DNA of 18,608 nucleotides from Methanobacteriota archaeon. Its GTDB lineage: Archaea > Thermoplasmatota > Poseidoniia > Poseidoniales > Poseidoniaceae. Made by a program: the position numbers and the translations under genes. The stretch lies in contig JAACDL010000137.1 in NCBI GenBank assembly GCA_009936765.1, positions 1-18,608 of the forward strand. Direction: 5' to 3'. Below the pieces are notes generated by a model. That model was not told the DNA's origin, searched no databases, and was given only the letters and a program-made list of their open reading frames with translations. Shown in pieces: positions 16,648 through 18,608 of the stretch (the first letter of the stretch is position 1; every line of letters starts with the position of its first letter).

Positions 16648-16696
16648 ATTAACGCTTTAATTAACGCGTTAACTATGCGTTAACTAACTGTTAATT
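16648..16696. repeat. Helically phased array of GCGTTAAY motifs (putative operator)
   Basis: Five copies or near-copies of GCGTTAAY occur within 49 bp. On the minus strand they are at 16648-16655 and 16660-16667, 12 bp apart. On the plus strand they are at 16666-16673, 16677-16684 and, weaker (CTGTTAAT), 16688-16695, each 11 bp apart. The second and third copies overlap in the perfect 12-bp palindrome TTAACGCGTTAA (16661-16672). A sixth, one-mismatch copy (TCGTTAAT) is at 16781-16788, next to the downstream gene's TATA box. The spacing of about one helical turn suggests cooperative binding on one face of the DNA. A TTAATTAAAG TATA-like element for hmgA (minus strand) overlaps the array. Confidence 0.6.
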
Positions 16697-16758
16697 GAGT
16701 AAAAATCCTCTAAGCGGTCTCAGATTCAACGCGTCCTAACGGGCCTCTCCAACTACTG

Positions 16759-16771
16759 GTTTCACTGAAAC
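16759..16771. promoter_or_regulatory. Inverted repeat GTTTCACTGAAAC next to TATA
   Basis: A perfect 13-nt inverted repeat (6-bp arms, one central base) ends 2 bp before the TATA-like element at 16774-16780. Its right arm, TGAAAC, also fits the purine/A-rich BRE that precedes archaeal TATA boxes. It may be a second operator or simply part of the core promoter. Confidence 0.4.
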
Positions 16772-16773
16772 AT

Positions 16774-16780
16774 GATATAC
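16774..16780 (+). promoter_or_regulatory. TATA-like box for a probably leaderless transcript
   Basis: GATATAC is centred about 26 bp before the ATG at 16803. No Shine-Dalgarno sequence precedes that ATG. The usual archaeal TATA-to-start distance would put initiation at or next to the start codon, so the mRNA is probably leaderless. Confidence 0.5.
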
Positions 16781-16802
16781 TCGTTAATTCGCACTGCGAG
16801 TT

Positions 16803-18368
16803 ATGGGTGAAGATGTACCTTATCTTGGAATACCAGCGCTAAGGGTCAACCCTTTCCATGCTAGGCCATTAGAAACAGGGCAGTCCAAATTATTAGTTGG
16901 CCGGGATGATATCACTGCACGATGGGCTAGATTTTTGAAAATCAGGAATGCAAGGATGATTTTACTGGTTGGAGAGAGCGGCACAGGCAGGTCATCACTA
17001 ATGCGGTGCCTATCCGAGGAAACTGAAAAGAGCGTACATCTAGACATGTTTCCTTCAGATAACCCTGTTTCCACTATCCTTCACGAGATATATGTTACAT
17101 TAGTTGGATTCGATGTCCCGTCCAGTACTCAAGAATTGGTCTCTAGGCTAGTCTCTACTACTGAGGCTGCCCAGGGCCCTTTGCCACTAATCTCTCTTGA
17201 TTTCTCTAATGCTGATGGTAAGCGTTTAGCTGATGTCCTTGCAACTTTAGTAAACCCTCTGCATCGCCTTAATGCATTGGTAATAGTGTCACTAACTACG
17301 GATCAGAGAGCGCAAATACCGGCCTCATTGGTGAATAGTTTTGATCATTCAGCAGTCATTAAACCACTTGACGAAGAAGAAGTTAAACAACTGTGTGAAT
17401 CTAGAATCGCTACCGCATCTAACATAAGTTGGGATTTACCCGAAGAGGCACTGGGCTATATCTTGGAGAAGACAAAAGGAAACCCATCAAAGGTAATGCG
17501 CCTTTTGAGAGACCTGGTGGATGAAGAAAGGTCGAATCCAAGGGATGTGAAATACGAAGAGCCGTCTATCGATTACGAGGAGTCTGAAATCAATATTTCA
17601 TACCCTGAAGAAGACATTATTGTTCAAGAACAAAATAATATCCAGGCTACTTTCGACTTAGACCTCGACAAATTAGCCGAGGCGCCCTTGCCTGAGAAGA
17701 AAACTCCTCTACCTCCCCCATTGCCTTCAATGGGAGCATTTGGTAGGCTAGCGGCAAGAAACAGGGTGAATAAGCAAGCATCACCGCCCTTTGATAAGAA
17801 GAATGCGCCAAGAGTCGATCAAGATTCTCTTGACGTTGATGCCAACAGCCTCTGGGTTGCCAACCAACCAGAAGCAGTTCTCTTAGAAGATGCGCCAATA
17901 GTCGAAGATTTACCTGAGTCGGGCGAAGTATTTCAGGTTGAGGAAGAGTATGAACAACCGATTATTCCGCATGAATCAAATGGGAACGTCGAAATCTTGT
18001 TCACTCAATTACTGAATGCTCTGGATGTACCTAAAGGTGTAGGTGTTGCAGATTTACTGGCAGCTATTCGTAGACCAGTAATCGGTCAGAAAGAAAGTAA
18101 CCCTCTGGATATGCAAACACTTCGAAGCCTTTCACGAGGCGAGTCAGTGTTAGTAGAAGTTGCTTCAGAAAGAGAGTTTTCACCATCAGATGCTAGATTA
18201 CAAGATAAATTAAATGTTAGAAGGCCTAGAATGTCGCAGATGTGTAATCGTCTCTATAGAGGGGGAATACTTTCTGTTCAACAAAGAGGTAGAACTCGTA
18301 TGTTCAAATTAACAAACGATGCTAGAGCCCAATTAGTGGCATGGGGAATGATGGAGGCGAGCGTATGA
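16803..18368 (+). CDS. AAA-like ATPase with C-terminal winged helix, degenerate P-loop
   Basis: A 521-residue protein with three parts. Residues 27-240 resemble a STAND/Orc-type AAA domain: the phosphate loop region LLVGESGTGRSSL (54-66), a Walker-B-like strand PLISLDFS (128-135), a sensor-1-like strand ALVIVSLTT (158-166), and a lid ending in TKGNPSKVMRLLRDLV (224-239). The essential Walker A lysine is arginine (R63) and the Walker B glutamate is phenylalanine (D133-F134), so ATP hydrolysis is doubtful. Residues 240-395 are an acidic, proline-containing linker. The C-terminus (about 445-521) is a winged-helix-like DNA-binding domain with a basic recognition segment NVRRPRMSQMCNRLYRGGIL and a wing RGRTRMFKLT. 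A DNA-binding regulator or Orc-related factor is likely; I do not call it Cdc6. It overlaps the next gene by ATGA and lies beside a phased repeat array. Confidence 0.75.
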   Translation: MGEDVPYLGIPALRVNPFHARPLETGQSKLLVGRDDITARWARFLKIRNARMILLVGESGTGRSSLMRCLSEETEKSVHLDMFPSDNPVSTILHEIYVTLVGFDVPSSTQELVSRLVSTTEAAQGPLPLISLDFSNADGKRLADVLATLVNPLHRLNALVIVSLTTDQRAQIPASLVNSFDHSAVIKPLDEEEVKQLCESRIATASNISWDLPEEALGYILEKTKGNPSKVMRLLRDLVDEERSNPRDVKYEEPSIDYEESEINISYPEEDIIVQEQNNIQATFDLDLDKLAEAPLPEKKTPLPPPLPSMGAFGRLAARNRVNKQASPPFDKKNAPRVDQDSLDVDANSLWVANQPEAVLLEDAPIVEDLPESGEVFQVEEEYEQPIIPHESNGNVEILFTQLLNALDVPKGVGVADLLAAIRRPVIGQKESNPLDMQTLRSLSRGESVLVEVASEREFSPSDARLQDKLNVRRPRMSQMCNRLYRGGILSVQQRGRTRMFKLTNDARAQLVAWGMMEASV

Positions 18369-18608
18369 GTTGGACTGTATCTCGTTCATGGCAAGCGCCT
18401 AATTTGATATCTACAGCATGTAGTGTCGGCAGTGAACTCTTGGTATCAACTGGTTTAGACGTGATACTGTTAGATGAAGATACGAATCCAAGGTGGAAGA
18501 AGGAATTACCTTTCAGGGTTCATGCTGCGGCACATGCATCTGGTAAAATTGGTATTTTGTTTGGTCATGGATTCCATTTATTGCGTGCCAGCGATGGCTC
18601 CCAGGTCG
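18365..18608 (+). CDS. Partial gene, possible beta-propeller protein (3' end outside window)
   Basis: An open frame starts with the ATG of an ATGA overlap with the preceding stop and runs to the window edge (81 codons, no stop). It begins MSWTVSRSWQAPNLI. It then shows short alternating hydrophobic strands with glycines and turns, GSELLVSTGLDVILLDEDT then RWKKEL, followed by KIGILFGHGFHLLRASDG, which reads like successive blades of a WD40- or PQQ-type beta-propeller. No signal peptide or membrane segment is visible, so it is probably cytoplasmic. The overlap implies translational coupling with the AAA/winged-helix protein and hence a possible functional pair. The fold call rests on strand pattern only. 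Confidence 0.6.
   Translation, partial: MSWTVSRSWQAPNLISTACSVGSELLVSTGLDVILLDEDTNPRWKKELPFRVHAAAHASGKIGILFGHGFHLLRASDGSQV

Noticed and set aside
16648..16696. CRISPR-like repeats
   Set aside because: Units of about 8 bp at 11-12 bp spacing in both orientations leave no spacers; this is an operator-like cluster.
16803..18368. Annotation as Orc1/Cdc6 replication initiator
   Set aside because: The Walker A lysine and Walker B glutamate are missing, a long acidic linker separates the domains, and no Orc-specific motif is visible; a general AAA/winged-helix call is safer.

Overview
The window most likely comes from an uncultured euryarchaeon of the Thermoplasmata side, probably a marine Poseidoniales (Marine Group II) or close relative. 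The reasons are archaeal A-type ATP synthase subunits A, B and D, a class II HMG-CoA reductase (seen in Thermoplasmatales and Archaeoglobales among archaea), an smc-scpA-scpB condensin operon, TATA/BRE-like promoters with one apparently leaderless gene, and a large sequon-rich membrane protein. The lineage is inferred from family knowledge and was not confirmed by any search. Coding density is very high, with only three intergenic stretches over about 90 bp.

Layout. (1) 1-7045, plus strand: the end of an A-type ATP synthase operon (A, cut at its 5' end by the window edge, then B and D), followed by a 786-residue membrane protein and a ketopantoate reductase (panE) starting 2 bp behind it. The membrane protein has the architecture of an EGY-type site-2 protease, but every zinc-binding position is replaced, so it looks like a pseudoprotease with a 396-residue ectodomain. 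(2) 7038-8618, minus strand: L-aspartate oxidase (nadB), overlapping panE tail to tail by 8 bp. (3) 8712-9506, plus strand: an unrecognised four-helix membrane protein ending in a CxxC...CxxC cluster like half of a DnaJ zinc module. (4) 9507-9643: a GC-rich structured intergenic stretch plus a 12-bp palindrome. (5) 9644-15297: smc, scpA and scpB with very short spacing and strong ribosome binding sites, encoding the SMC-kleisin-winged helix complex for chromosome organisation. (6) 15301-16593, minus strand: class II HMG-CoA reductase for mevalonate and archaeal lipid synthesis, ending 3 bp from scpB. (7) 16594-16802: a divergent promoter region with a helically phased array of GCGTTAAY motifs and a second inverted repeat beside a TATA box. 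(8) 16803-18368: an AAA-like ATPase with a C-terminal winged helix, in which the Walker A lysine is an arginine. It overlaps by ATGA with (9) a partial gene at 18365 that looks like the start of a beta-propeller protein.

Most of the window is housekeeping: energy conversion, CoA and NAD precursor synthesis, chromosome segregation and isoprenoid synthesis. The best candidates for something undescribed are the zinc-less site-2-protease-like protein with its glycosylation-prone ectodomain, and the module made of the phased operator array, the degenerate AAA/winged-helix protein and the coupled propeller gene.
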